Assembly: GCF_023611925.1 (NCBI RefSeq)
Contig: NZ_CP091456.1
Span: forward strand, 2,212,001 to 2,276,000
Source of the DNA: Avibacterium sp. 20-132
GTDB lineage: Bacteria; Pseudomonadota; Gammaproteobacteria; Enterobacterales; Pasteurellaceae
DNA length: 64,000 nucleotides
Direction of reading: 5' to 3'
The position numbers were made by a program, and so were the translations under genes. Each line of letters opens with the position of its first letter. Position 1 is the first letter of the stretch. A model generated the notes under the pieces. It worked only from the letters and a program-made list of their open reading frames with translations. It searched no databases and was not told the DNA's origin. This document shows, one piece after another, positions 37,417-48,000 of this stretch.

Positions 37417-38193
37417 CTATTGCCAGTGCCAAGAAAGGTTGGATACCAATCGGCACTGATCACATTTAAAATCAAACAAACCAAAGAGCGGTGTTTTTAA
37501 TGCCCAATTTTGATTACAGCTTGGACAGCGGCGTTGTTGTTCGGCTTGTAAACTTTCGCCACCAATGCGGTATAAATAATAATAGGTTGGAATCCCCGTG
37601 TGTTGCTCTATTTCTTGGCATAAGGCATAGCCGTGTTTAGATAAATGACTATGTAGATCGGAAATTTCCGCAAGGGCGTGCTGTTCTAATGCTGTGCCGT
37701 TCATTTGTAGTTGATCACAAGCCTGCCAATTTTCTTGCCATTTAATGAGATCTAAACTCAAGTGCGGGGCATTTTTAAAATATTTATATAGTGGGATAGG
37801 CAAGTTATCCTCCCCACTGTGTAATGGCGAGCAAGATTGTAAATAAGTGGTATAAAGCACTTGCCAGCTAGGGCGTTTACCTTGATAGGTGAGATCTGAA
37901 TTTAAATCATCAGCAATAACTTGGAAACTATCGAAATTTATCCCGCCACATTGTGCTTTATCTAACGCTGTTTGTACCGCCACATTATTAAATTCGGGTA
38001 ACAAGCTTTGCTGTTCAGGACAAACGACACGCACTGCAATGCCTTGCTGGTTTTCTAGTTCAGCGTGGAAAAGGGGGATTTCTCGCCCAAGAATTTGCCC
38101 ATTATAACGCCATTGTTCAATCACTTGATTAATCAATGGGTAAGCCACATTGTTAGGTTGGGTAAGGGTAAAAAAAGCCTCAATTAAATACAT
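37417..38193 (-). CDS. DUF2310 zinc-ribbon protein
   Basis: 258 residues. The C-terminus has a four-cysteine ribbon, CPSCNQNW and FDFKCDQCR, consistent with the Pasteurellaceae/enteric DUF2310 family of possible nucleic-acid-binding proteins. The body (YLIEAFFTLTQ, GGINFDSFQVIADDL, GIPTYYYLYRIGG) has no recognised catalytic motif. Function unknown. It is upstream of the VapD-like gene in the same direction and divergent from yqcC. Confidence 0.75.
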   Translation of the reverse strand: MYLIEAFFTLTQPNNVAYPLINQVIEQWRYNGQILGREIPLFHAELENQQGIAVRVVCPEQQSLLPEFNNVAVQTALDKAQCGGINFDSFQVIADDLNSDLTYQGKRPSWQVLYTTYLQSCSPLHSGEDNLPIPLYKYFKNAPHLSLDLIKWQENWQACDQLQMNGTALEQHALAEISDLHSHLSKHGYALCQEIEQHTGIPTYYYLYRIGGESLQAEQQRRCPSCNQNWALKTPLFGLFDFKCDQCRLVSNLSWHWQ

Positions 38194-38333
38194 TTTCTGC
38201 CTTAATTTATCAAGAAAGCGATTGCGTTTTTTCGCATTTGGCTTTGTGGTATCATAACGCCTTCAGTTTTGCACTAAGGCGAATGCCACATTTTAGGCAG
38301 AATGAGATGAGAAAGCAAATTAAGGAAACCACA

Positions 38334-38666
38334 ATGCGTGAACAAACAAAATATCAGTTACAACAATTACAAAAAGCAATGGAAGAATTAGCGCTTTGGC
38401 AAGCAGCCCCCCCTGAAGCTGCCGCCTTTGACAGCGTTGAGCCATTTTGTATTGATACAATGAATGCACACGAATGGCTACAATGGGTGTTTATTCCAAG
38501 AATGTATGCCGTTATCGAAAGCAGTGAACCATTACCGCATAAAATGGCTATCGTACCTTACATTGAAGAAGCTTTGAAAGAGCAAGATATTATTGCCGTG
38601 CAACGCTTAATTGAGCCGTTGAAAGCCATCGAAGAAATTTGTAACGCACAAAATGACCGCACTTGA
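38334..38666 (+). CDS. yqcC: YqcC family protein (DUF446)
   Basis: Small helical protein of 110 residues. The hallmark is FCIDTMNAHEWLQWVFIPRM followed by LPHKMAIVPYIEEAL, as in E. coli YqcC. The start is the ATG at 38334 (MREQTKYQLQ), with AAGGA upstream; the frame runs back to 38238 without family similarity. It overlaps truC by 14 bp, the same yqcC-truC coupling as in E. coli. Function unknown. Confidence 0.9.
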   Translation: MREQTKYQLQQLQKAMEELALWQAAPPEAAAFDSVEPFCIDTMNAHEWLQWVFIPRMYAVIESSEPLPHKMAIVPYIEEALKEQDIIAVQRLIEPLKAIEEICNAQNDRT

Positions 38667-39381
38667 TATTCTTTACCAAGATGAATATTTGATCGCGGTG
38701 AACAAGCCAGCTGGAATGTTGGTGCATCGTAGTTGGCTTGATCGTCACGAAACCCAATTTGTAATGCAAACCTTGCGCGATCAAATTGGGCAGCACGTTT
38801 TTCCTATTCATCGTTTAGATCGCCCAACCTCTGGGGTGTTGCTTTTTGCCTTAAATGCTGAAATAGCCAAATTGCTGTGCGAACAATTTGAGCAGAAGCA
38901 GGTTGAAAAAAGCTATTTAGCGGTGGTACGCGGTTATCTCAAAGAGCAGGGAAGGATTGATTATCCGCTGAAAGTGCAATTGGATAAAATTGCCGATAAA
39001 TTTGCTCAGCAAGATAAAGCACCACAGGAGGCTATCACCGATTATGAAGGATTGAACGTAGTAGAAATGCCTTATGGGGTAGGGCGCTATCAAACGAGTC
39101 GTTATTCTTTAGTGAGGTTAATTCCACACACAGGAAGAAAACATCAGTTACGTCGTCACTTAAAGCATATTTTCCACCCCATTTTAGGGGATACTCAATA
39201 TGGCGATTTGCATCAAAATCGCGCTTTAACTGAACATACAGGCGTGCATCGGTTAATGCTACACGCAGAAACACTGGCCTTTATTCACCCCATAACAAAA
39301 AATTGGCTAAAAATCACCGCACCTTTAGATGAACAATGGCAACGCTTGTTTGATGCTTTTTCTTGGAATGGGGTAGGGTAA
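38653..39381 (+). CDS. truC: tRNA pseudouridine(65) synthase TruC
   Basis: Makes pseudouridine at position 65 of certain tRNAs. RluA-type fold: ILYQDEYLIAVNKPAGMLVH, the catalytic aspartate in PIHRLDRPTSGVLLF, and LIPHTGRKHQLRRHLKH. 242 residues. It begins inside the end of yqcC, implying translational coupling. Confidence 0.94.
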   Translation: MTALDILYQDEYLIAVNKPAGMLVHRSWLDRHETQFVMQTLRDQIGQHVFPIHRLDRPTSGVLLFALNAEIAKLLCEQFEQKQVEKSYLAVVRGYLKEQGRIDYPLKVQLDKIADKFAQQDKAPQEAITDYEGLNVVEMPYGVGRYQTSRYSLVRLIPHTGRKHQLRRHLKHIFHPILGDTQYGDLHQNRALTEHTGVHRLMLHAETLAFIHPITKNWLKITAPLDEQWQRLFDAFSWNGVG

Positions 39382-39449
39382 CCCCTTAACTAGAACATTC
39401 TAAAACATTAAGTGAACGAGCTTGCTAATAAAAAGGACTAAGAATTTCA

Positions 39450-39458
39450 AAGTGCGGT
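39450..39458 (+). repeat. DNA uptake signal sequence
   Basis: AAGTGCGGT with a T-rich 3' flank, just upstream of the rplM promoter. Confidence 0.85.
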
Positions 39459-39469
39459 GCTTTTTTCAT

Positions 39470-39498
39470 TTGTTTTTTCTTTAAAGCTCTTGTATAAT
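39470..39498 (+). promoter_or_regulatory. rplM promoter
   Basis: TTGTTT and a perfect TATAAT are separated by 17 bp. A start near 39505 leaves a leader of about 135 nt before rplM, long enough to hold the autoregulatory structure known for this operon. Confidence 0.7.
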
Positions 39499-39504
39499 CG
39501 CCCG

Positions 39505-39638
39505 ACCCTGTGAATGTGTTGGCTTTCCCACCGCACATTATTTTATCGAGATCCACTCGAAGGGGTGCAGATTGAGATTAATGGTTGTGTTCAATATTGA
39601 ACACTGGGTATTAATATTATTTTATTGGTAATTAATTA
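39505..39638 (+). promoter_or_regulatory. rplM mRNA leader, possible L13-binding structure
   Basis: Untranslated leader containing short dyads such as GTTCAATATTGAAC just before the start codon. In E. coli L13 represses its own operon through the leader. I see structure potential but cannot fold it or match it to the known leader model. Confidence 0.4.
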
Positions 39639-40067
39639 ATGAAAACTTTTGTAGCAAAACCAGAAACAGTTAAACGTGACTGGTATGTAGTAGATGCGAC
39701 AGGTAAAACGTTAGGTCGTTTAGCGACTGAATTAGCACGTCGTCTTCGTGGTAAACATAAAGCTGAATACACTCCACACGTTGATACAGGTGACTATATC
39801 ATCGTTATCAATGCGGACAAAGTTGCCGTAACAGGTAAAAAAGAAAGCGATAAAATTTACTACTGGCACACTGGCTATGTAGGTGGTATCAAACAAGCGA
39901 CATTTAAAGAAATGATTGCTCGCCGTCCTGAAGCAGTGATTGAAATTGCGGTTAAAGGTATGTTGCCAAAAGGTCCATTAGGCCGTGCAATGTATCGTAA
40001 GTTAAAAGTGTACGCTGGTCCTAACCACGAACACGCAGCACAACAACCACAAGTTTTAGATATTTAA
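39639..40067 (+). CDS. rplM: 50S ribosomal protein L13
   Basis: 142 residues, the family length. [20 protein letters not shown] at the start, [20 protein letters not shown] and [20 protein letters not shown] are diagnostic. First gene of rplM-rpsI; 16 bp before rpsI. Confidence 0.99.
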   Translation: MKTFVAKPETVKRDWYVVDATGKTLGRLATELARRLRGKHKAEYTPHVDTGDYIIVINADKVAVTGKKESDKIYYWHTGYVGGIKQATFKEMIARRPEAVIEIAVKGMLPKGPLGRAMYRKLKVYAGPNHEHAAQQPQVLDI

Positions 40068-40083
40068 TCACGAGGTGAGAAAA

Positions 40084-40476
40084 ATGGCAGAGAATCAAAA
40101 CTACGGCACAGGTCGCCGCAAAAGCTCTTCAGCTCGTGTATTTATCAAACCGGGCAGTGGTAAAATTACTATCAACCAACGTGAATTAGACGTATATTTC
40201 GGTCGCGAAACTTCTCGTATGATCGTACGTCAGCCATTAGAATTGGTTGAATTAACTGATAAATTAGACCTATACATCACAGTTAAAGGTGGTGGTATTT
40301 CAGGTCAAGCGGGTGCAATCCGTCACGGTATCACTCGTGCATTAATTGAATATGATGAAACATTACGTCCAGCATTACGCGCAGCAGGCTTTGTTACTCG
40401 TGATGCACGTCGCGTTGAACGTAAAAAAGTGGGTTTACACAAAGCACGTCGTCGCCCACAATACTCAAAACGTTAA
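40084..40476 (+). CDS. rpsI: 30S ribosomal protein S9
   Basis: 130 residues, start at the ATG at 40084 ([20 protein letters not shown]), preceded by GAGGTGAG; the open frame reaches back to 40075 only because of an upstream in-frame start. The C-terminal tail [17 protein letters not shown] that reaches the decoding site is intact. Confidence 0.99.
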   Translation: MAENQNYGTGRRKSSSARVFIKPGSGKITINQRELDVYFGRETSRMIVRQPLELVELTDKLDLYITVKGGGISGQAGAIRHGITRALIEYDETLRPALRAAGFVTRDARRVERKKVGLHKARRRPQYSKR

Positions 40477-40500
40477 TCGTTTCTTATTCAAATATTGTTC

Positions 40501-40529
40501 AAATGGCAAGTTTTCACTTGCCATTTTTC
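40501..40529 (+). terminator. Terminator after rpsI
   Basis: AAATGGCAAG pairs with CTTGCCATTT around TTTTCA, followed by T's. Confidence 0.88.
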
Positions 40530-40693
40530 TTTTCTAAATTTATTAAACCAATCATTACAAGAAAATTCAATTTGTTATCAATAAGATAGAGTAGTATTGA
40601 ATAAATTTACTTAGCTATTTCCCTATAATTTATGGTAAAATATTGCCCTTAATTTAAAATGACAGATAAGCAAAAGGTTAGCAGAGGAATAAA

Positions 40694-41332
40694 ATGAGTA
40701 GTGCATCAAGTAAACGTTCAATAATGACCCTTTTTTCCAATCAAGAAGATATTTATTGCCATCAGGTTCGCATTGTATTAGCGGAAAAAGGCGTGCCTTA
40801 TGAAATGGAAGAAATGGCTCTAGGTTCTGTATCTGAAGATTTAATGGAATTAAACCCTTATGGAACATTACCAACCTTGGTAGATCGTGACTTAGTGCTA
40901 TTTAATTCTCGTATTATTATGGAATACCTTGATGAGCGTTTTCCGCATCCGCCATTAATGCCTGTTTATCCTGTATCTCGTGGTAAAAGCCGTTTATTAA
41001 TGTTAAGAATTGAGCAAGATTGGTATTCTTTACTAAACCAAATTGAGCAAGGCGATGAGTCTGAGAAAGAGCAGGCTACAAAGCAATTAAAAGAAGAATT
41101 ATTGGCTATTGCACCAATTTTCAATCAAACACCTTATTTTATGAGTGAAGAATTTAGCTTGGTCGATTGCTATATTGCCCCTTTATTATGGCGTATGCAG
41201 AAGCTGGGTATTCAATTTGCAGGAGCGGGAAGTAAAGCAATCAAAAATTATATGGAACGCGTGTATCAAAGAGATTCTTTCAAGCAATCCGTTGGTGAAG
41301 TTGCACCTAAAAATCTAATGGATGACAAATAA
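40694..41332 (+). CDS. sspA: Stringent starvation protein A
   Basis: RNA-polymerase-associated protein with a glutathione-S-transferase fold (no GST activity), needed for acid tolerance and phage P1 late transcription in E. coli. 212 residues. The N-terminal thioredoxin-like domain begins MTLFSNQEDIYCHQVRIVLA, and the C-terminal helical domain contains FSLVDCYIAPLLWRM. Order rplM-rpsI-sspA-sspB as in E. coli; sspB follows at 12 bp. Confidence 0.96.
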   Translation: MSSASSKRSIMTLFSNQEDIYCHQVRIVLAEKGVPYEMEEMALGSVSEDLMELNPYGTLPTLVDRDLVLFNSRIIMEYLDERFPHPPLMPVYPVSRGKSRLLMLRIEQDWYSLLNQIEQGDESEKEQATKQLKEELLAIAPIFNQTPYFMSEEFSLVDCYIAPLLWRMQKLGIQFAGAGSKAIKNYMERVYQRDSFKQSVGEVAPKNLMDDK

Positions 41333-41344
41333 AAGAGAGGAGTT

Positions 41345-41803
41345 ATGGAGCGTAAATTCTCACCGAAACGTCCTTATATATTAAGAGCTTATTATGATTG
41401 GCTTATAGATAATGATTGTACGCCTTATTTGGCGGTTGATGCAACGTATGCAGGGGTAAAAGTACCAGCTGAATACGTCAAAGATGGGCAAATCGTATTA
41501 AATATCTCGATGAATGCAACGGGAAACTTGCAATTAACCAATGATTTTGTGCAATTTAATGCGCGTTTTCAAGGCATACCGCAAGAAATTTTTATTCCTA
41601 TGGGGGCGCTTATTGCTCTTTATGCAAGAGAAAGTGGTGATGGCATTATGTTTGAACCAGAGGAATTTGAAGGTGATCTTGCCCAACAAGATGAAATTCA
41701 AGATGAGCAACCGTTAAGTTTCGTTGAAGCTGTTGATAAACCTAAACCAATAGAAAAATCATCTAGCAATAAATCCTCTCCAAAATTACGTTTTATTGAT
41801 TAA
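41345..41803 (+). CDS. sspB: ClpXP adaptor SspB
   Basis: Tethers ssrA-tagged proteins to ClpX. The substrate-binding domain starts FSPKRPYILRAYYDWLIDND and contains VLNISMNATGNLQLTND. An acidic linker follows (EPEEFEGDLAQQDEIQDEQ), and the C-terminal SPKLRFID is the ClpX-binding peptide. 152 residues. AGAGAGGAG ribosome site. Confidence 0.96.
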   Translation: MERKFSPKRPYILRAYYDWLIDNDCTPYLAVDATYAGVKVPAEYVKDGQIVLNISMNATGNLQLTNDFVQFNARFQGIPQEIFIPMGALIALYARESGDGIMFEPEEFEGDLAQQDEIQDEQPLSFVEAVDKPKPIEKSSSNKSSPKLRFID

Positions 41804-41827
41804 TTATTATTGCCCCTAATATCTTTT

Positions 41828-41865
41828 AAGTGCCTGTATTAAACAAATCGTGCAGGCACTTTTTT
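41828..41865 (+). terminator. Terminator after sspB
   Basis: AAGTGCCTG (41828-41836) pairs with CAGGCACTT (41853-41861), followed by a T-run. Confidence 0.85.
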
Positions 41866-42632
41866 ATATCCCTAATCTATAAAACCCTTATTTTTTCATT
41901 TCTATAGACCTTGTTTAATTATTTTGTAACCCTGTAACAAAAATATCGCTCGCATTTTTCTCTTTCTTTAATAAGTTTCACAATATTAGTTATTTTAAAT
42001 CTTATTAGTATTTATTTTATCTATTGTAGAAATCAAGGGTAAATTACCACATCACCATAACAGCACTGCAATCTAAAAAATAAGATAATGCTGCAATAAA
42101 TAAAGCGTAACATAAAATATTAGAGATGCCATAAGCCCGATAAAAGAGAGTAATAAAAAGTTACTTTTATACTTCTATTATTTAACATAATATATATTAT
42201 GCGAAATCAGTTATCGGGTTAGCGAAAACTACGAATAAATAAAATCACAGGGTTACACACAGATCACTTTTACTAGTTAAGCAAGGTGAAAACAAGCATA
42301 TCGGCAACGTTGTAACGCTAAAACTTTAGATGTTACGCACTGGAATGAATGCAATGTAAAGAAAAATTAAAGAAGAATTAAAGATGAAGGCTAGAAAAAT
42401 CTTGCTTTACTTTTAATTTAAGTAAAATTTTAATAAATAAAATTTGGAATTGATGGAAGCTATCCCATCTGTCTCTGTTATTTGTTCTTGTTGCTAATGA
42501 GTTTACTAAATTAGGTATTTTCGCGAGAACTTAACAGATATATTGATTAGTTAAATAAGAAATATAAGTATGTCCAATTTATTTAGCAGTATCATTTTCT
42601 TAATTAGATATGATTACGCTACGTGAAAAATA
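41866..42632. other. AT-rich region without identifiable genes
   Basis: About 770 bp between the sspB terminator and the sbcB terminator. All frames are broken on both strands, there is no uptake signal, no tRNA-like fold and no long repeat. Only short A/T-rich dyads are visible (for example TTACTTTTAATTTAAGTAA at about 42407-42425). It could be decayed accessory DNA or hold an unrecognised small RNA. Confidence 0.5.
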
Positions 42633-42665
42633 AAAAAATCGAGCAATTAGATTACTCGATTTTTT
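42633..42665. terminator. Bidirectional terminator downstream of sbcB
   Basis: AAAAAATCGAG pairs with CTCGATTTTTT, giving U-runs on both strands. It serves sbcB on the minus strand and any plus-strand transcript from the empty region. Confidence 0.8.
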
Positions 42666-42714
42666 ATTCTACATAATGTTAGAAAAATAATTACATTGTG
42701 ACAGCATCACAAAG

Positions 42715-44136
42715 TTACCCTAGTAATTTTACGCCATATTCATAAACCCGTTGCAATAAAGCTAATTTTTCAGGGGTGTTTTGATGTTCTTCCGCTAAGG
42801 TTTGTAATTCTTGCTCAAATTGCACCGCACTTTGTTCCAGCTTTCTACGGCGGTATTTATCCCAACGTAACTGCTCTGCTCTGGTTAATGTTTTATAGAA
42901 ATGTCGTGCGCGATAATGAAATAGCAAGCCATCAATACGTTTATCTTGGAACGTCAAATTATGTTCAGCCAATTTTTCAGGTGCTAAATCACGCAAAATA
43001 GCCATATTATTTTTATCATTTGGACTGAAAAATCCGCTATACAATTCAGTTTCCACATTATCGTTTGGCTCAAATGTCCGTTCATCGGTGAAAATTTGTA
43101 GCACTTTTTCACGGATATTGAGATCTGCACGTAATCTAGCAAGGTTTGCTAAGCAATCTTGACGATTAATGCCTAAACGTTGTGCATTTTCAGGTAATAG
43201 GGTTTTGGCTGGAGCTAAAATTGGGCATTTATTAATATGCACCAATTTTAATGGCACTGGCAAAATGCCTTGTTCTTCCAATTCCGCTTTTTTGGTATAT
43301 AAATTTTGGCGTAATTCTTCCGCACTTTTATTGAGTAAATCATCAATATTGCTATCTAAATCACACACAATGACGGCATTTTTATTGCTTGGGTGCCAGG
43401 CTAAAGGGGCAATCCAAGTGGTATTACCGCGATAATTCCCCAACATTCCTGAAACGTGAACCAAGGGTGTCATTTCTGTGGTGTTAATCATTTTTTCAAG
43501 GGATTTTTTATCGCGATGTTCAAAGAAAAATTGGAATAATCTTGGCTGTTTTTGTTTGATCAGTTTTGCCATTTCGATAGTTGCATACACATCAGCCATT
43601 GCATCGTGGGCATTGCTATGCTCTATTCCATTCGCTTTGGTTAAATTTTCTAAGCGGAACGAGGGCATTCCCTCATCATCATAAACCCAGTTTATGCCTT
43701 CTGGTCGCAAGGCATAACAGGCACGCACTAAATCCAGTAAATCCCAGCGAGAATTACCATTTTTCCAACTATATTCGTAAGGATCGATAAAATTCCGATA
43801 AAAGGTATAACGGGTCATTTCATCGTCATAACGGATATTATTAAACCCCATTACACAAGTATTTGGCTGTGAGAATTCTTGCAAAATTCGCTGGGCAAAT
43901 TCTGGTTCAGATAAACCTTGTTCGTTGCATTGTTGTGGCGTAATACCCGTTACCATTACCGCAGTGGGTGAAGGTAAATAGTCATTAGTTTGCTTGCAAT
44001 AGAACATCACAGGCTCACCAATAATATTAAAATCTTTATCAGTACGAATACCGGCAAATTGCGCAGGGCGATCCGTGGCGGGATTAACGCCAAAACTTTC
44101 GTAATCGTAAACAAAAAAACTAAAATTATCTTGCAT
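42715..44136 (-). CDS. sbcB: Exodeoxyribonuclease I
   Basis: 3'-5' single-strand DNA exonuclease in recombination and mismatch repair. DEDDh motifs: FFVYDYESFGVNPATDRPAQ near the N-terminus, CVMGFNNIRYDDEMTRYTF, and HDAMADVYATIEMAK. The SH3-like and C-terminal domains complete the 473 residues. It starts 4 bp after the EamA transporter gene, so the two are probably cotranscribed. Confidence 0.96.
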   Translation of the reverse strand: MQDNFSFFVYDYESFGVNPATDRPAQFAGIRTDKDFNIIGEPVMFYCKQTNDYLPSPTAVMVTGITPQQCNEQGLSEPEFAQRILQEFSQPNTCVMGFNNIRYDDEMTRYTFYRNFIDPYEYSWKNGNSRWDLLDLVRACYALRPEGINWVYDDEGMPSFRLENLTKANGIEHSNAHDAMADVYATIEMAKLIKQKQPRLFQFFFEHRDKKSLEKMINTTEMTPLVHVSGMLGNYRGNTTWIAPLAWHPSNKNAVIVCDLDSNIDDLLNKSAEELRQNLYTKKAELEEQGILPVPLKLVHINKCPILAPAKTLLPENAQRLGINRQDCLANLARLRADLNIREKVLQIFTDERTFEPNDNVETELYSGFFSPNDKNNMAILRDLAPEKLAEHNLTFQDKRIDGLLFHYRARHFYKTLTRAEQLRWDKYRRRKLEQSAVQFEQELQTLAEEHQNTPEKLALLQRVYEYGVKLLG

Positions 44137-44140
44137 TACC

Positions 44141-45013
44141 TTACCTTGTTAAAAAAGGTTCTAAATAAAATAGGCTGAGAATGGCAGAAATACCAAGTAC
44201 TAAGCCTACCCCATTAATTTTACTTATTTTTTCTTTGAATACTATTGCGCCTACAAGCGTGCCAAGACAAATCACGCCAATATTCATTCCAGCAAAAACC
44301 AGCGTTGGGTTTTGGCTGAAACTTTGATGGGCGCGAATATAAAATAGAATATTCATAAAATTTAGCCCGCCGAGTACAATTCCAGCTAATAAGCTTGCGC
44401 CATTCCATTGGGTTCGTTTAATCAATAAATACATAAACATCACGCACATTGCTAAGGCAAACGCAATAAACAAGGTGGTTGGAAAGGCATTTCCCATTTT
44501 GGCCATTTGTTTGAATAAAATGTCAATGACACCATAGCCTAACCAAACAGCAAGCAAACTCAATCCTGCTTTGACAGAAAGTTGCTGTTCGCACGGTTTA
44601 TTGATTAAACAAAATAACGCAAAAAAAGCCAAAACTAAACTGATAATACGTGATTGACTGAGCTGTTCGCCAAATAATATAAAGGCAGCTAAAATAGGCA
44701 GAAATAAGGATAAACGTTGCGCTGCATCAGAGCGCACAATGCCAGCAAATTCAACCGCTTTAGACATAATAATGAACACACTCGGTAGCAATAAACCTAG
44801 GGCTAAGAAAATGGCACTATTTTCATTTTGTACAATAAACTCGGTGAAGCCTTGTCCTTGAAAATTAGGCTGTAATAAAAAATAACTTAATAACAGGGCA
44901 ATAAGATAATTGAATGCGATTGCCTGTTCAATGACGATATTAAACTTCCGTGCGACTTTTAATAATACGGAGACAGCCACACTACAAGCAATAGCAAGAA
45001 ATAAATAAGCCAT
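44141..45013 (-). CDS. EamA/DMT-family transporter
   Basis: Inner-membrane protein of 290 residues with about ten hydrophobic helices in two EamA-type halves. Recognisable segments are SDAAQRLSLFLPILAAFILF at the end of the first half and VFAGMNIGVICLGTLVGAIV in the second. The substrate cannot be inferred. Cotranscribed with sbcB downstream; an uptake-signal dyad separates it from mukB. Confidence 0.85.
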   Translation of the reverse strand: MAYLFLAIACSVAVSVLLKVARKFNIVIEQAIAFNYLIALLLSYFLLQPNFQGQGFTEFIVQNENSAIFLALGLLLPSVFIIMSKAVEFAGIVRSDAAQRLSLFLPILAAFILFGEQLSQSRIISLVLAFFALFCLINKPCEQQLSVKAGLSLLAVWLGYGVIDILFKQMAKMGNAFPTTLFIAFALAMCVMFMYLLIKRTQWNGASLLAGIVLGGLNFMNILFYIRAHQSFSQNPTLVFAGMNIGVICLGTLVGAIVFKEKISKINGVGLVLGISAILSLFYLEPFLTR

Positions 45014-45043
45014 TCGCTATCCTTAGTAAAAAGAAAGAAATTT

Positions 45044-45083
45044 AAAGTGCGGTAGAAATTCCCCTTATTTTTTACCGCACTTT
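45044..45083 (-). terminator. Inverted uptake-signal pair after mukB
   Basis: AAAGTGCGGTA (45044-45054) pairs with TACCGCACTTT (45073-45083), an 11-bp stem directly downstream of mukB. It probably terminates mukFEB. Confidence 0.65.
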
Positions 45084-45091
45084 AATATAAC

Positions 45092-48000
45092 TTAGTGTGT
45101 TGCACCAAACCCACGTAATCCCACTACGTGAACTTGTTCTTGATTACCTGAGATTTTACGTACCAGTTTATAAGTGGTTCCTTTTTCTGGGCTAATGTTT
45201 TCAGGTGCTGCAATTAATAATTGCATATCTAAACGAGAACATAGTTCAAATAAGGTAGAAATCGATTTCGCATCTAAACGTGCCGCTTCATCAAGGAATA
45301 ATAAACGGCAAGGAACAATATCCTTACCTCGAATACGACGGCTTTCTTCTTCCCAACTTTGTACCACCATTAGCAAGATTGACATCCCAGTACCAATAGC
45401 TTCACCCGTTGATAATGCACCACTTTCTGCACGTAACCAACCATCTGCGCCACGATACACTTCAACTTCTAAATCAAGGTAATTGCGGTAATCCAACAAC
45501 TCTTCACCAATAGTTTGAGCGGTACGCTGCCCCATATCGATATGTGGATTTAAGCGTTGATACAATTTCGCAATGGCTTCGGAGAAAGTAATGCGGTTAT
45601 CTGAGAATAAATCTTGATAATCATTGTGGCGATCGGATAATGCATCTAACAACATTGCGTGAGTATCACGAATATTGACCACTAAACGCACCGATTTCAC
45701 CTGACCAAAGGCAATATTTTGTAAGCCTTGATTGAGCATACGAATGCGATTTTGTTCGCGTTGAATGGTTTTACGCATAATATTCGCCACACTTTCGGAA
45801 CTAATCGCGAGTTTTTTCTCACGATTTGTTAATTCTGCAGTTAGGCGAGATAATTCGATCTCCATTTGTTCAATCGCATCAATCGGATCATCTGTTTTAA
45901 TGATATCTTGACGAATACGCTCACGTAAATGTTGATACACTGCAATAAAGAACCGCACTTTATTTTCTGGTTTACGATTATCTTCAGATAAACGCAACGC
46001 ATCACGCAGGTATTCATTATCAGCTACGGCAGTACGCAACGCACCAAGGGCTTTATCTGACATTGAACGTAATTCATCAGCAGAAAGATAAGCTAACTCG
46101 CGGCGGTTTAAACGTTTTTCCACATCACTATTGCGTGATAATCGTAGCACCACACACCAGCTTGCTTTCATTGCCACCACTAATTCACGTTGTGTTTTGT
46201 AATCGCGTTCTGCTTTACGAATACGGCGATTAAGATTTTCACTTTCGCTTTCAATTAAGGTTAATTGTTTTTCCAAATAACGGCGACGATTACGTACCGT
46301 GGTAAGTTGTTGCGATAATTCATCACGACGTGCTTGCGCCCGTTGCTCTGCCCCATCATCTGCACGTACGCCAAGCTGACTGATTTCCTCAAGCAACTCA
46401 TTCAGTACTTTATTTTTTTCTTCATAGGAACTACGCAGCTCAATATAAACTTGATTATATTGGGCAAAACGAATTTGTTTTTGACGAACGTGTTCGCGTT
46501 GTTGTTCACGTTGTTGCTGAACTTGCTCTAAACGATTACGAAGCTGCTCATTTAATTCAGAGGTTTCAGATTGGACACTTTCTTTGTAATCAAAATGGGC
46601 TTTACGTTGTACCACATCGGCTAAAGCAAAAACACGTAGTTGAATTTGTTTTTGTTGTTGTTTTGCTTGTTCATAGTCAGCTTTTAATCGCTCATAATTT
46701 TCTGGATCGCTTTGTAATGTATTGGCAATGGGTTCAAGCTGTGACAATGTCACGCTATATTGGCGAATAAAGCGTTCATCTTGTTCCGCTAAATCTAATT
46801 GCTCACGACATTCTTCGATACGCTCTAATAAACTTTCATCGCCAATGACTCCAAGTTGCGGAATCAGTCTATTTAATAACTGTAATTTTTCTTTTGCATT
46901 GTCTAATTTAAGGCGAATTTGTTGTTCAGTGGTAGCAAACTGCCCTAATTCACGCTCGATTTCCCCTTGTTCACGGCGAATTTGTGCCATTAATTCTTCA
47001 GGGTTGGGCTGGAATGCGAGAGCTAAATGCAAACCAACAAATTGGCTGAAATGTTCGTGTAAGCGTTGGCATTTTTGCACATCAAAAGCACATTCGGCAT
47101 AGTGTTCCGATACTTCATCACGTTCAATTTGTAAGGCTTCTAAATGTTTTTCTCGTGCTGCACGGCCAAATAATGGAATTTCAGGGAATTTTGAATAACG
47201 TAATTCACGGTTAGACACCTGAACCACGACCCCTAAATCTAGCTCTTGGGCGGACAATACGCTGTCATCAAAAGAACTTGGATCACCTTCGATAAGGTAT
47301 AAATCATCTGGGCAATCTTCAAGTTGCGCTAATTGCGCTTTCACAGCGTCTAAATCGCGCACCACAATCGCGTGACGAGCAGGGCCATATAACGCGGAGA
47401 AATAAGGTGCGTCTTCAATTGGCACATCATCATAAAGCTCAGAAAGTAACACACCGCCAAAGCGTTCTGCTAATACATTTAAACGCGGATCTTCAGAACC
47501 ATCTGGCTGGCTTAAACGAGAAATTTGCTCATCAAGTTGCTGACGTTTTTGCTCTAACTGATCACGTTTGATGGTTAATTCTCGTTCTTTAACTAAGAGT
47601 GATTGCATAAAATTCATCACGTCTTGGCTATCAGCAAACTGACTATGACTTTGTTCTTGTAAACGTTCTAGCGCTGATTGCGCAGTAAGCCACGCAGGGG
47701 CTTTATTGGCATTTTCATTGTAACGGACATTCAACTGCTCACGTTTTTGACGCAAAGTTGAGCGCTGTTCCACCTGTTCTGCCAATTCTTCATTTAGCTC
47801 ATCAACAAGGCTTTCTTGCTCCGCATAATAGTCTTCAATTTCATCGGTGGTTTCAAGTTCTAATGCGGCTCGCTGATTAAATTCTTTCAATAAACGCACC
47901 GCACTTTGCTGTTGTTGATAACGCTGTTCTAACTCGTGTAATTTGGCACGAAGTTGCGGTGTTTGTTGCGCTTGCACTTTTTGGCTCGGATATTCACGCA

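Noticed and set aside
40346..40537. Open frame overlapping the end of rpsI
   Set aside because: Shadow frame of rpsI running through its terminator, with no ribosome site of its own.
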